Positions 1 to 12,956 of a stretch of DNA of 64,000 nucleotides are shown piece after piece. The translations under genes were made by a program, and so were the position numbers. How positions within the stretch are numbered: the stretch's first letter is position 1; each line of letters opens with the position of its first letter. This stretch comes from Trichoplax adhaerens (lineage: Eukaryota; Placozoa; Uniplacotomia; Trichoplacea; Trichoplacidae), in assembly GCF_000150275.1 (NCBI RefSeq), contig NW_002060947.1:4444299-4508298 (forward strand). The letters run 5' to 3'. The notes below the pieces were generated by a model. It saw only the letters and a program-made list of their open reading frames with translations. It ran no database searches and had not been told where the DNA came from.

Positions 1-3000
1 TCGATTTAAGGATGCTATACTTAGATCTCTATAAAAACTTGCAGGTAAATTATATTGGGTAAAGATATCGTACGGTATAGATTGCTCCATATAAATAATG
101 GATACAAGATCTAGATGCTCATATGTTGTATTGGCGGGACTAATTTACTTTTTAGCTAAGGAAAGAACACATGTTATTACTTTAGGGCTAGAACATGACA
201 GAACATCTCTAGAGTGCTTAAGGGGTATGAATTGGATACTAATCTTACATTAAATGTTGGTCTTTTCTTATATACGGGTAGTAGCAAGAAAGCTTCCAGG
301 GAGTGTTTTGCCATAGGGTACGGTATCGCAACAAAGAAAAATAGATGTTTTTATCGCGACTTACAAATTTATTACTGGAAAGATCGTTTATAACAGCGAA
401 GGATTATTAGATAAGCATTAAGCTGATTTATTGTTGTCTACTTGTGGTTATAATGAATAAATTATTCAATTAATTAAATTAGCCATCTACTCCTATTCGT
501 GAGCGGACTTCAAAAAATGAGCTGTCATCGAGCACCAGTAATCTTTAAAAGGAGTTATTATTTTTTATTTTTGACAGTAAATTAATTGGTAACTAATAGA
601 TTCATAGTTATTACTGTACCTACGAATGACGATTATTTAATTATAGAAATTGAAATCGATATTTCTTAAATGTTTATATTTATTAGCATAGCTGCGGTTT
701 TTATAGGAATAATATCTACTGCTAAAACAAAAACGATGAATTTGTCATGAAATTAGAAGTTAAAGTTCAAGAGGTAAATGTAATTATCAATTTCGTATTT
801 TGAATATTTAAATGAAATCAGTGCCGGTGCGTAATTGAATATTTGCAGGCAATTAGCAGCGGTAATAGCAACATTAAAAATGGTAGAGTTAGATATCTTA
901 CGTTTATCTTTAGCTTACGTGGTTAAACGTTAGTGTTGGTATGGATCACTAGCATAACCAATAAGGTTCGATAACAAATTAAGTGATGTATGTCTAAAAA
1001 ATAAAATTAAAAAAAAATTAGGTCAATAATTATAATTGATAATTGTTTATATCCAATGTTTTTCTAATATCTGTAAGGCATATGAAGTGGAAGAAGCTTT
1101 TAGGTTGGATCAAAAATGTTGTATTACAATAAGTAAATTACCGTGCTGAAGTTATGATATACTTTTCTTGCTCAGTGTCGTTGATAGCATGATTTTAGTT
1201 GCCAGTATTTCGTAACTATATGTATCCACCTTTAACTTTTATGAAGAAATTTGCTTGCAATGGATTCCAAAAATAAATTTTGAATATTTGAATGATAACT
1301 TTCTTTACGTATTGCAATGCTTGAACGGATCAGTAATACGTCTGTTATATCGATTTAAATAGGAATATAACGCGAAAGATGACAAGAGCTATAAGCGAAT
1401 AGATCCGTATTTTATTATCGGATAACACGCGTCAATTTCCGGTAATGGTTACAAGAATAAAATAGATATGACTAGTAAATGTACAGTTCCAAACCTGGTT
1501 AGCTTAGAGAATAGATTTCTATTAACAGCTATTGTCATTAATGTTATAGAATGTACATTGATCATATCTTGTATCAAAGTATTAATTGTAAAGATTGTAC
1601 ATGAGGTCGCTGTAAAGTCCACAATCTAACAGTGTCAGACAGAGGCATATGGGTAAGCCATATGGCCTAGTTGACAATATCCTTAATCATAATGTAAGAA
1701 ATGAAGATAGTAACAATTGCAATTTGATTAGATCACTTAAAATATGCATTGACTGTATTTAATTAGACAGTATAAAACCGGACCATGATATAATTTTAAA
1801 GGTGAATATTTCAACTTTTCAAAATTTAAATGCATGCTCTGCAATTTAATATCTCAAATCAGGTATAGCATAAGAAATAAAAGTTGTTAGAGCAACGTTA
1901 ATTTACGTAATTTTTTCGTTAACCCTTGCAATAGTAGCTTGTGACTGCTTGCTTAGGTAATTTTATTACATTAGTGAATGATATGCTAGAATCAATATTA
2001 TAGACGAGATGCAGGAATAGAAAAAGCTGTAACTTTATAAACATATATCATTTTATTTATTTATTCGTAGTGATTGTTCATCTAAGATATTGATTTAATT
2101 TAATCCCATGATTGTATGTAAAATACGTTGTTTGCTTCAACATGATGAAAGTCTATTAATAAAGCAAATAAATGGCTACTGCTATGTTTTACATAACTAA
2201 TATCAGTATTATACAATATAATGTTTATAAGCTATGTACAGCTTGATGTTTACTAGTTGATGTCGCCATTTGTTGAAATTCAGTGTTATTTTATCCCCGC
2301 ATAATTAATGACTCTGATCTAGGAATTTAGTTTCATATGCACGAGCCATAATCATTACTTCCTCCCGCGCCTACTGAAATTTTGATATATAGGTAGCTTT
2401 TCGACATTTTCTCTTCTTTTTATGTAGAACTTTAGATTAACATTTCTCCGATATACTTTGCGTATAAGATTACAAGGTGGACTGTTTGTAGAATTATAGA
2501 TTTTATGATGTATGCAACGGAACTGTTTTAAATTCTAGTTGAAGTTATCTGTCGTTACATTGCCATCATCTTATCAGTTTTTTGTTATTAAATTTAGTAT
2601 GATGCACTCGTCATCATAAACGTGTGTAATTATAAGTAAATGTATACAATTTGCACAAAAATTAATAGAATACAGGAAAATCATAGTTATTATTATTGAT
2701 ATATGAAAGATACTATTAAGGTAGTTGTTTTATAATTTAAATTTTATTATGTACCGTGCAGTACTGACATACCATAACTACTCGTATATTATCACGGTAT
2801 TTTCGAAGATAAGCTGTAGATGATTTAAAGAATGCTGTATTAGTGTTAAAAATGAATTCATAGAAGTCTAATACCACCGAATTTACTGAATGCTGCAAGA
2901 ATGAAAATAGATATGATGATATTACTACTACAGTGCTATAGGGTTTGGCTCAGGTATGCCGTTTTCAATTTACTTTCTATAGGCTAATTTTAATATCAAT

Positions 3001-4519
3001 TGCTAACCAGCCGCACCTTTAGTCCTATACGTCTAGATAATCTTCGTGGTTTCTATAGAATGTACTTAATATACACCGATTTTCTATTTATAAAAGCAAA
3101 CATCTTTCAGATGATGAATAGATAGGGCTTGATTGATCTATTGTACAGTATATAAAATATTTAAGCCGCTAACGCTTACAAAATTCGTTGCGAATATAAG
3201 AATAAGGGATAAACTTACTGGATGTATCAGAATTGATAAAGTTTTGCTGAAAAAGAGAATATAATTGCAGATACAGCATTTGATAGAAAACTATTAAGGC
3301 TAAATTTACAAGAATTTATAGATATGCACTTATGCTATTTCCATTAATCCATCTTTTCCTTTCGCATTGTCTTATAGACAAAGAAATTATATCGCATACA
3401 ATTTGAGAGTTTGCGAGCTCAATCAGTTTGAGTATATAATATCTTTGGCAATGTTAGTACTAGCCTATAGATAGAATTATATTATAGACGAACGCTTAAT
3501 TGTAACTCTGGTCTTGATAAAAGGAGAATATATCGTATGCTAGTAATAAATCGATAATCCATACCATGTAGTGTAAGGTATCATTCTCACTAATTATCAC
3601 CAAGTTCATCTGATTTGAAATGCTCAATACTTTGTTTTGTGTAGAATTTATCTTCAAAGTCGTTCCAAATGAGTTTCCGGCTAGTGAAAGGATTAATTAA
3701 GATTTTAATGACATTTTTGGCCTAGCTAAGTATATTGAAAGATGAGATAAGTATACTTAGAATCTATTTCCTTCACACTTCGATATCACATAGCATGCAG
3801 ATATGCAGCTTCATCTTTCGCGTATTTTACTTTTCGTTTAGAATGCGGAACATCATTAATATACTTTAAGGGCTTTAATATCTCGTAAACAAGAAAAATT
3901 ATACCGCTGTTATCTTTGTTATGTTTAACAGATATTTCAGGGGCTAATTCTAAATAGTTTTTTCAAGATTGTGATTGAATTTAGAATTATACACTATGCT
4001 GGTGTGCTATTTGAGCAATAATGATAGCACTTTAATTAGCGCTTTAACGCAATTGGAGGATTTTTTCTTAAAGATAAGTTATTATAAAATTATGTATGTA
4101 TTGTTTGTGTAGGTCCAGCTGTTACACTTATGACTATTAACAATTGTCCTTAAGTATATATACTTGGTGGATCACTTTGATTTGACTATCCTGTCCCTAA
4201 ATTTACGATCTTTTTTATCTAGTAAATGAAATATTACCTGGTACCAGCCTGTACTATAAATAGTTCTACAGGTAGGCAATCTTAATCGCAGGTATATTTA
4301 TATTTCATACATACTGTGTTGTTCTTCATGTTTATCTCTCTATCTTGTATATATTTTATCTAATGGGGAGACCGTTAATGATTAAGAATACCGCCATAAG
4401 CAAGAACGTAAATAGGCTTCTTACGACACTGGTTCCGGTATGTTAATGGCAGTCGATTTTTGCTGGATAGTTGCCATCTTGAGCTATTAGATATTAAGTT
4501 ATATTTAAATAATATAGAA

Positions 4520-4700
4520 TTAGTAAACGCTATAAGTTATAATGTTTAGCTTGTTAACATAACCTATCGGATTTCCTCTTTTGAATTAGAATTTAAGATA
4601 TTTAAATTATAGGATTAATAAGATTATAAGTCATGTTGTATAGCTTGCTAACGTAAACTGTCGATTTGCTTATTTCAGATTACAATTAAGAAAAAGGCCC
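4520..4700. repeat. Degenerate 94-bp tandem duplication
   Basis: Two diverged copies lie head to tail. A segment starting tataagttataatgttta at 4531 recurs as tataagtcatgttgta at 4625, and similarity runs on through the gcttg(t/c)taac core that follows. The offset is 94 bases. No coding potential was seen. Confidence 0.45.
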
Positions 4701-5749
4701 ATTTAATTTAATTCTATTGATGTTGCATGATATTAAGGCCAATAAAGTTCAATTTTTTTGCAATACATTGTTCGAGTTAATATTGATTTGTTATAATTAC
4801 AGTAAAATTGAACAGAAGCTGCTCATATAATAATTAATGGACACCTGGAAAATGTTCTTCCTATCGCAATGATAATTGACTCACTACTATTTTCAGTTAC
4901 AATATTCTTTTTGAAAGTGTTTAAAGCGATTTCTAGCTGGAAATAAATACATACTCATGGCTTTTATTCTAATTTTTAATTTTTATATTCGTACACCGAT
5001 TATAAATACTACACTATGTAGGATGTTAGTACAGATTGTAATAGAACTTATTGGTGATAGGACTAGCCAGTAAAACATTTTTCTTTTTCAGTGGCAATGG
5101 CATTATAAATTAATGAGCAATCCCTGCTATTGAGAGATTGCATGTTCAGCATCTTAATAAAGCTGGGCGATGACGTGAAAATTTAAGTGGGCATTCTGCA
5201 TGTGCAGCGTGCAGCTTAATCATGCACATCAACTAATAAAATGCAAGCATTAACAACGATGTTAACTATACACTGGGTAGCAATCTTGAGTATTATACTT
5301 TACTAACATATGGATAGCAAACATAAAACGTTACTGTATAGTAATCAGTTGATATTAGATTATAATATTAGAACAAAAGCGACTTATGGGATCATCATAT
5401 TATAGGTTTGTAATACTTGGAAATATTGAACATTTACTAAGCACAAATAAATATAAAAATCCTTGCGCTGTATCTAATTATATACTAGGGCACTAAATTT
5501 ACACTAAAAGCAAATATTACAAGCTTTGCTGTAAATTTTCTACCATAATTCTATTAAAACGCAGTCAAATATTTTGCGAAAAATTTGTACTAAAGTGGTA
5601 ATAGAGTAAAATTTTTGGTTGTATCAAGTTTTGTTATCTTCATCGTAGTAGACGTCAGGTTCATTAACCGATAGAGAGAGATAAATTGAATATGAGGCAT
5701 CCGAAGAAGAGACAATAATCAGGTTTTGACAGACAAACCCTAATGTTAC

Positions 5750-5990
5750 AAATTTAAGGTGAAATTTTGGATCATATGTTATGATTACGCGAATACTCAC
5801 TCCATTTTATATCTTTGCAATTTAATATTAGAGTCTTTGTTAATTCAAGGTGTAATTTTCTTTCATATATGTGTTGTGATTATCCTACAGTATCTGATAT
5901 TGTTATAGCTCAATATTACAGTCTTTGATAATTTGATTCCGAATTTGGATTTTTCCAACGATACTTATAGCAGTAATATGAAATATGAAA
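5750..5990. repeat. Degenerate ~92-bp tandem repeat
   Basis: Elements beginning aaggtgaaatttt at about 5756 and aaggtgtaatttt at about 5849 share following sequence, including an agtctttg-ttaatt element near 5830 and again near 5922. A weaker third unit may start near 5937. The copies are strongly diverged and the boundaries are approximate. Confidence 0.35.
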
Positions 5991-6417
5991 GGATCTATAC
6001 TTGGAATACAAGAACGTCTTGTGTATCTAGTAGGCTTTTGCTATACCAATTCATACTAAACCGGAAATTTTGAGGGCAACAATTATTAAAATTCGCTCGA
6101 TTTTATTGTTCTATTAAAATGTGATATCTTAACGCCTAAATAAGAGCTCGTTTCTTTGAAATTAGTTACTGTATAAATCATCTATTATCCAGCTACTAAC
6201 ATAGCTACGTCTTTTATTTTGTAACTACGCCCGTGCATCCAATGTATACCCTAACCCAAACATATACATATATTGCAAGAGAGTCCTACGAGAGGGGAAG
6301 GGAGGGAATTGCGGCTATGTATGAGCTGTAAACTATCACCAATTTATAATTCTGAAAAAGCTTGTTTAATTCTGTTATTTTTATTCTGACTTACTGTAAA
6401 TATCGTAACAAAAACCC

Positions 6418-6790
6418 GTTAGACAATCTGGGGGAGGAGGGCTAAAGTGTCGATTTTAATAGCTGTAATGCAGATCTTGCTTATGATAGTCATATCATTG
6501 GAAGTAGCATTTTCTTTACAAGTTCCCAATCGGATGATATACAGTAAGCCTATAGATAGCAATTTAATTTAAATTGGTTTTAGTATGCTTTGACAGGGCA
6601 TAAAGGCGCATTACCGACTTGTTGTAAGTCTGTCAGTATCGTCACATACTGTGGCTCGTTAGACAATCTGGGGGGGGGGGAGCAAAGTGTCGAATTTAAT
6701 AACTGTAATGTAGATCTTGCTGATGAAAGTCATATATCATTCGAAGCAGCATTTTCCTTACAAGTTCTTGATCAAATGATGTATAGTCAA
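6418..6790. repeat. 130-bp direct duplication with poly-G tract
   Basis: The segment 6418-6546 recurs at 6658-6790 (offset 240). Both copies begin ttagacaatctggggg and share most positions. The first copy has ggggga-ggaggg; in the second this has become an uninterrupted run of 11 G at 6670-6680. The open frame across the second copy has no family resemblance and is probably fortuitous. Confidence 0.7.
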
Positions 6791-7182
6791 TAATAAGGAT
6801 AATCATAATTTCGTAAGATTTGAATATGATTTCGGACGTTTATTAAATACTAATTGAACTATTTACTGTGGTTAATATTGAACCACATAACATTTTACAA
6901 GGCTTAGTATAGAATTTCATATTAATCATTATAACATATTATACTGTAATCCAATGGCTTAATTAGCTAATAGTCTAATTTCAGGATTTATCCGTAGCTT
7001 TGTACCCGTTTGAGTACGAAGTTCAGTGTATTTACGAAATGCCTAGTCAGTTCGTAAAATGCAAAAATATCAAAATATGTCAATCAGTGAAATCGTCTTT
7101 CTATATAAATTAGAGAAACTATCTTTATTCATGGAGTAATATTGCTAAAAAAAAGCAGCGAATTTACATTTCTTTGATGATT

Positions 7183-7203
7183 ATAATAATAATAATAATA
7201 ATA
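7183..7203. repeat. (ATA)n microsatellite
   Basis: A perfect trinucleotide run of about seven ATA units lies in non-coding DNA. Confidence 0.8.
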
Positions 7204-7325
7204 GACTAATTGAAATATTCAATACATATGTAACTTGCAATTACTTCCGTAATTGCCAATCATTGAGATATACTGTTATCAATGAAGTCGTTATCATTGA
7301 ATTGATAATGTTCTGATTCTGAAAA

Positions 7326-7520
7326 TTATTCTTTATTTTTACACGTTGTATGAAATTTACTGTTACACTTAATATTAGCCTTCAAGCATTTGCATCGGTT
7401 GATAATGAATACAGCATGTATGGCATTTTGCAAATTGACTAGGCATTTGGCGAATGGACTGGATTTTGCACTTGGACGGTAACAGCTGTAGCTGCATACA
7501 GTAGAAAGCGTGTCATTCAT
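7326..7520 (-). CDS. Possible small Cys-rich peptide exon (doubtful)
   Basis: A 64-codon ATG-initiated frame on the minus strand is unusually rich in cysteine for this AT-rich DNA. It has CSYSC near the start and CKC, KC and TTC near the end. An AATAAA overlaps its last codons. No signal peptide is encoded in the frame itself; a preceding exon with an AG acceptor just upstream would be needed. I do not recognise the family. It could equally be a chance frame. Confidence 0.2.
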   Translation of the reverse strand: MNDTLSTVCSYSCYRPSAKSSPFAKCLVNLQNAIHAVFIINRCKCLKANIKCNSKFHTTCKNKE

Positions 7521-7620
7521 CCTTCCCGATGATTGAAATGATATGAAATTATAATTTTAAAATTTCGTAATCAAAAATGGAGAAAAATCAATTTCTGCTG
7601 CATATTCAAACTCTACTTGT

Positions 7621-7745
7621 ACGTACAGTACGTATAGAGTGTAGAGTGTAGAGTGTAGAGTGTACAGTACTGTACACTCTCTCAGTGCACAGTGTACAGT
7701 GTACAGTACTGCAGTAGGACTGTACTCTACCGTACTGTATGACTG
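7621..7745. repeat. GTAC-palindrome block
   Basis: A short stretch is built almost only of overlapping gtacagtac, gtgtac and tagagtgt units, so both strands read nearly alike. It starts with tandem gagtgta units. It belongs to the same sequence class as the blocks near 20.7, 28.7, 29.05, 29.5, 29.9, 43.07 and 53.2 kb. Confidence 0.7.
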
Positions 7746-7859
7746 CAAGTCGCAGAGAACTGTGCCATGTCGCATTCATAGCCACATTACAAGTCGTATT
7801 GTATGTAGATTGGGAAAAATGATTTTCTTACATTCTTACGCTAAACCTGACTTCTAATT

Positions 7860-8862
7860 ATAATTATTAATTAATTTATGAATTAATTGATGAAGTAATT
7901 ACGATGTATATGGCTGATGGACTGGATAGTAATGCTTTTAATAAACAACAAATAATCTAACCTTGAATTAGAATATATGAATATTAAATTGGACGTGGAC
8001 ATGGAATGATAAATACAGTATTCTTCCCAATCTGTGTAGTCTTACGTAACATTGGAAAAATTGAAGGGGTTATCGAAACGTACTGTAGAAACCGCGACTG
8101 GCAATGATCCTTATTTTCATAACTGGATCACTTGTCATCGATTAATAAATAGGAGAGCGGACATAGTGACTGTATTTGGTCAAGACAAGACTTACTTCTG
8201 CCATAAACTTGCTAATGGCCGAGCAAGATATTCACTTGATTGTTTGCGTTTTATCTGTCGGCCAGCAGTTATATTATCCAGCTTGTCAACACTGCTTCGT
8301 AAGATTAAGAACTCAAAATAACAGGTGATAAAATTTAAAATTCACGTTGCTTTACAGAATTCATACTACAACTAATTCATGATAGTGATTGATGCTTACG
8401 AAGCTCTATCAGTGACGATAAACGCGTATACAGTAGTCTACTGTACAATTTACTAATAGAAACGATCTCGAATAGATGATATCATGACATTTTTTGCTTG
8501 ATGAAATGCACTATTCTGTACAAGTACAACACAGTAAATGCGTAGTAGTACGATCGATCAATGCTGTACTTATTAATGAATGTGTAATTTGATGGAGGTG
8601 AATCAGTTAAAGTTCGATCGATTCGATGATGGACTATCAAAAGTAGCATTTGATATCGAAAGAATGTACACGATAGGAACAAACTTATTGCTATAGATGT
8701 CGACTACAGCAATTGACATTTTCCTATGATGGTAATGCCGATAGTATGCATGGAAAGCAATTCAATAAGCAAGAATTTGACGGAGATTGGAGTTATACAG
8801 TTACTGTCGGCTTAGTACTTACCTAAGTATTAGTAACCAAGGTGATTTTAATATCTCCTTAG
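7860..8862. other. Region upstream of the DDIAS-like gene; first exon not found
   Basis: The next traced exon starts in phase 2, so an exon with the start codon should lie here or further left. I could not find one with a consistent frame and donor. An open stretch at 8052-8321 (89 codons, no ATG) has no recognisable family. The stretch 8430-8570 carries scattered GTAC-type motifs. Confidence 0.35.
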
Positions 8863-10803
8863 GCTAATATGCCCTCGATGCAAGCAAGTCTACTGTGATC
8901 AGCAAATTTGTTATCGCTATAGGCTCAAGCTAAACGTAACTGACCAAGATTCTATTGCTGATGTTACTTTATTTGGTAAGTGTGTGGAGAATGTTATTGG
9001 TAGAACAGCGACAGAACTACATAGGTGAGAAGATAAAGTAAAATTGCCATATAAAATTTGATTCAAAATTCATTCTTGTATTTCTGTTATTGATCGGGTC
9101 TTACTATCTCGTACTGTAGGATGCTATCCACTCGACAATCTCGATATGACAAGAGCCTTGCTAATATCTTGCAATATATCATTAATTATTATTTTATTGG
9201 TTCAATGATCGAGCTGTCGTTTTCATCCCATCGCTACAATGGCAAAGTAAAATGCCAGCATTTGTCGGACATTAAAGTAAAGCAAACACGTGTCTCCAAT
9301 TTTTATACGGGTGAGCAGAAACTTCAAATCAATACTGTACAATGAATTGTTGTAATATGCATAACATTTTGATATATAATCAGTTTAGCATGCTATAAAA
9401 ACGATTTAACATGTGTTCATGATAAGACGTCGTCATGAATTAATTTCGATGCTGTCATAATTCACATAATAGGTTGTTATCCATCTTTTATTGCTACAAA
9501 AATTGAACCTGTCAGCACTAGAAAATGCACAGTGATTGAAGAATTCGAAAATGCACTTTCGCAAATGCAATGTGCTTGTTCAAAGACTAGTACTGACATC
9601 GACCACGTAGAAGGTGGTAACTTTGACGGCCCAAGTGGTGAAACTTTCAACAATAGTGATTGGCAAGTTTTATTATGGGATAGTGAAGAATGGAAATTGG
9701 ATGAGATCGAAACAAATGACATACCTTCAGAAGGATTGTCAGAAGCTAAGGAATTGTTAAATACTAATTTTAGTACAACTGCTAAGGAATCAGATACTTT
9801 TAAACTGAATAATCATCAGTGGAATACAAGCAACACTGCAGAATATAGCTATAATAAAACTTGGGTTTCAGCCTCTCCTCCTTCTTTAAACCTAACTTGC
9901 TGTAGCTGCGGTCATGATGTTACGGTGGTATCTAATTTAGAACGTAGTTGGCTACAAAACAATGTATCAATATCCCCCGGCATGGATAATCAATCAATGA
10001 GTTGGTTTAGTGATTATGGCTTTAATCATAAAGATTGTAATATTAGTGTACGAGTGAAAGATAAGAACGATAAAGAAGAGGTAATACCGGGTGTTAATTT
10101 ATCTAATCATAATGGTGAAACTCAAACTAATTTTGTCGAACAAAACGTAACATTTAGTAGCAGTAATGATTCTATCAGGCCGGTAAGCCATCCGGTTACA
10201 TGTTCATCGCCAAGGCAGACAAATGATGAATCTTTGCCTTCGGAGACTTTACTACTGTACTCACGTTGCAATTCCAGCGATAGTATCAAAGATGATCATA
10301 CAGGTTCCAGCGATTCCGGTTGTAATCAGAATTATATTTTCTGCCGATCGGATACGAGAGACACACTATTGCTATTTTCACCGATTAATACAGCCGAAAT
10401 TGTAAACGATTCGAATCAGCAAACAGGCCGCAAGCGGCGAAGAACGTCTCATGTCAATCTTTCTCGCAGGAAAGAATTGTATAAGGAAAATGTTGTTGCA
10501 AAATCTAGCGCTTGGGATTCTAATATTAATGTCGACCAAAAGAAATTGTCGTTAGTGTTTACTCCTAGTGAAAAATTAGATGCAAATGATTATGATAGCG
10601 AAACGTTATTTTTATTTTCTCAGAATAATACCAGTGCAAGTTCGCAACATTTCCAAGATATTACGACCACAGCTAATCAGGATCAAGGTCCAGTATCCCG
10701 TACGAATAAGCGCTACAGTTGTAATGACCAAAATGCAGGTTACGTTGGTATAACTCCAAGTAGCACCCTGAAGCGAAAGCTATTCAAGGCAGAGAATGCA
10801 TAA
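8863..10803 (+). CDS. DDIAS: DDIAS/noxin-like protein (5' exon missing)
   Basis: Traced exons are 8863-9024, 9120-9310 and 9473-10803; the phases join exactly (2, then 1) and the stop is at 10801-10803. The first traced exon has a CPRC zinc-finger half, then an RPA-type OB-fold core with VTLFG, GRTATELHR and similar. This matches the N-terminal domain of DDIAS (DNA damage-induced apoptosis suppressor). The second exon continues the OB fold. The last begins with TVIEEFENALSQ, which resembles the family's TVIDYF segment, and then runs into a long low-complexity Ser/Asn-rich tail. In vertebrates DDIAS supports survival after DNA damage. The tail holds three copies of a motif of the form (S/D)xxTLxL(Y/F)S and ends in a basic TLKRKLFK-type segment. 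The start codon and perhaps 30-40 residues are missing. The alternative is another RPA1-C-like OB protein. Confidence 0.72.
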
Positions 10804-12956
10804 AGATACTATAGTTACTATTTGGAGTTGAAAATAATTTCATATGAATTACCGTAAATATTTTTATAAGATCCATAGCTCGTTTCTTAAGCGTTGAAGT
10901 AATTCGATGTCATTAATGCAATTTCGATTTATTTAATTTATAAACGCCTGTATACACTACAGATTATGACTACTTTGAAGGTAATAATTTATTATATAGT
11001 AATTATATATAATTATTTATTGAGCATGTATTGTTATATACTATACTGTAATTTTGCACCTTTTACAATACTAATATCCCTTATTGACAGTAACTATAGT
11101 AATTTTTCGGTTATTTTGGGTAGACAAAGTCAAGAGATAGTTTTAAATATACGTATACAGTGTAGTGAGATGGCCAAGATTGCGCCATTACTATTACTTA
11201 TTTTTGGTATGTACATTTATGCCCACAATAAAAGTTCGGCGTATAACATACATGCATTTTACTGGTCGCTACTGATGTATTAATCGTTTTGGGATCTGCT
11301 AAAAGTCCACTATGCTATATTGAAAGACCTTTATTCGCAGCAGTGAGCACTTATTGAGTAAGTGCTGGGGCGTGTAGTTGTGATTGAAGTACAATTAAAA
11401 TGTAATCTACTGTAATGTGAGACATGTTAAACTCGAAAGAAAGTGGTAGTTCTAGCTTATTTTAAACAGTTCTAGTTTACACAATCCTGAGTGCTACAAG
11501 TATTACTCTATCAACAAAAATTGGTATGTAAGTATAATGGGATAGAGGTTCATCAAAGAGAAATCATTTTTCTCTTGATGTTACTTTATCAGAAGTGGTA
11601 GTTCTAGCCTATTTTAAGCAGTTGTAGCGTAGTCATACTTCAATAAACAATCCTGATTGCTATAGGTATTACTTCGTCTACAAAAATTGATATGCAAGTA
11701 TGATAGGATAGAGGTTCATTGAAGGAAAGTATTTCTCTTATCGTTACTTGATCAGAAGTGGTAGTTCTGGCCTCTATTAAGCACTTCTACTTTAGATCAC
11801 AGTTCGTTAAACAATCCTGATTGCCACAGGTACTGCTCCATCAACAAAATTGGTATGTAAGTATAATAGGATAGAAGCTCATCGAAGTGATAGCGTTTCT
11901 CTTGTTGTTACTTCTTTACGATAAAATGAAAATGATTTTAAATATAAGGAATACAATATTACTATCGTTAGCAGTACTTTATAGTACGACTTATAATGCG
12001 CAAGTTAGCCTTAATATGCAGGATGGCTTCTAGTGCTTCAGTTGCTTCATTTCTTCTCATACTCACTTTTACCCATGTCAAAAGTAAAGTACATGTACTG
12101 ATGTGCATGAGTTGTTATTGATTGATAGACTTTAGATCGTGGATCTATTATTACTAATAGAGCCAGTTAGCAGCAATGTAGTCCATGGCTATAGTTACCA
12201 TCGTTAGCATACGTATTTTGGACAAAAGAGAAAATGATCATTAACTATTAGCATTCTTGAGATATACGCTACTGTGTAATTTTGACTAGTGCAATCTCAA
12301 GCTAAGATAATAATGAATATATGAAAGTCTAAATTCTTTTAGATTGGTACATTATGGTAAGATTTAAAGACATCTATTGATTAATCTCAAGGATGCTGTA
12401 TACGGATGGATGATTGGTTACTTAATATTTTAAGATCGCGACTTGCCGCTAGAGTTAGGGTAAATCTTTATTTTAAATTACAATTTTATAAATAACTATG
12501 AAACACGACTAATTTCTAATCAGCTGATTTGACAAAATTTTCCTTTCGTCTTCAGCATTACGCTGTAATTTTTTAGGGTATACAGAATAAAATTAGAAGT
12601 TACAAACATTAGTCTCCTTCACAATATGAAATTACTTTAATTACAAATTTATGCGAGGTGTAATCGTGCTATTTCTGAATTATTACTTGTTTTTGTACAT
12701 CAGTAAGATCTTAATAAGTGTTGAAATCCTTGCATTCGAGATATAATATACAACATAAGTAAATTTGTTGACACCTATACAGTATTGGTACGAATAAATA
12801 AATACTTCAAAATAATCGATCGCTTTTAATGAATGGCTACTAAAATTCAGTTTTCCTTCCATGTGAGTAGTAGTTCTTTTCCAAGTTCGTTTACGAAAAG
12901 TGATTCCATGGACCTCAGTAAAGGATAGAATGCATTACAGAGTTTTATAAGACAGC
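10804..12956. other. Intergenic region between convergent genes
   Basis: The DDIAS-like gene ends from the left and the RAB33 gene from the right, so both 3' ends face this region. It holds a three-copy tandem repeat (11441-11915). A 105-codon, Ile/Tyr-rich frame at 10966-11283 lacks any family resemblance. No other supported gene was seen. Confidence 0.6.
11441..11915. repeat. Three-copy ~152-163-bp tandem repeat
   Basis: Units start with aagtggtagttct at 11441, 11593 and 11755. Each continues through a block resembling acaatcctgattgctac, then ggtatgtaagtataat and tttctcttgttgttac. The copies are diverged by substitutions and small indels. No open frame persists across units. Confidence 0.75.

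Larger units (their letters stand above)
1..6400. other. Gene-free AT-rich region
   Basis: No reading frame or exon set with recognisable protein similarity was found on either strand. The DNA is AT-rich with frequent stops in all frames. It holds only degenerate short tandem duplications (annotated separately). I did not test every short exon possibility, so an isolated small exon of a gene lying to the left cannot be excluded. Confidence 0.5.

Noticed and set aside
8052-8321. 89-codon plus-strand frame upstream of the DDIAS-like gene
   Set aside because: No ATG, no usable donor in the phase needed to join 8863, and no family resemblance; left as unexplained.
10966-11283. 105-codon frame rich in Ile, Tyr and Leu
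   Set aside because: Composition follows the local AT content; no domain, and no flanking exons.
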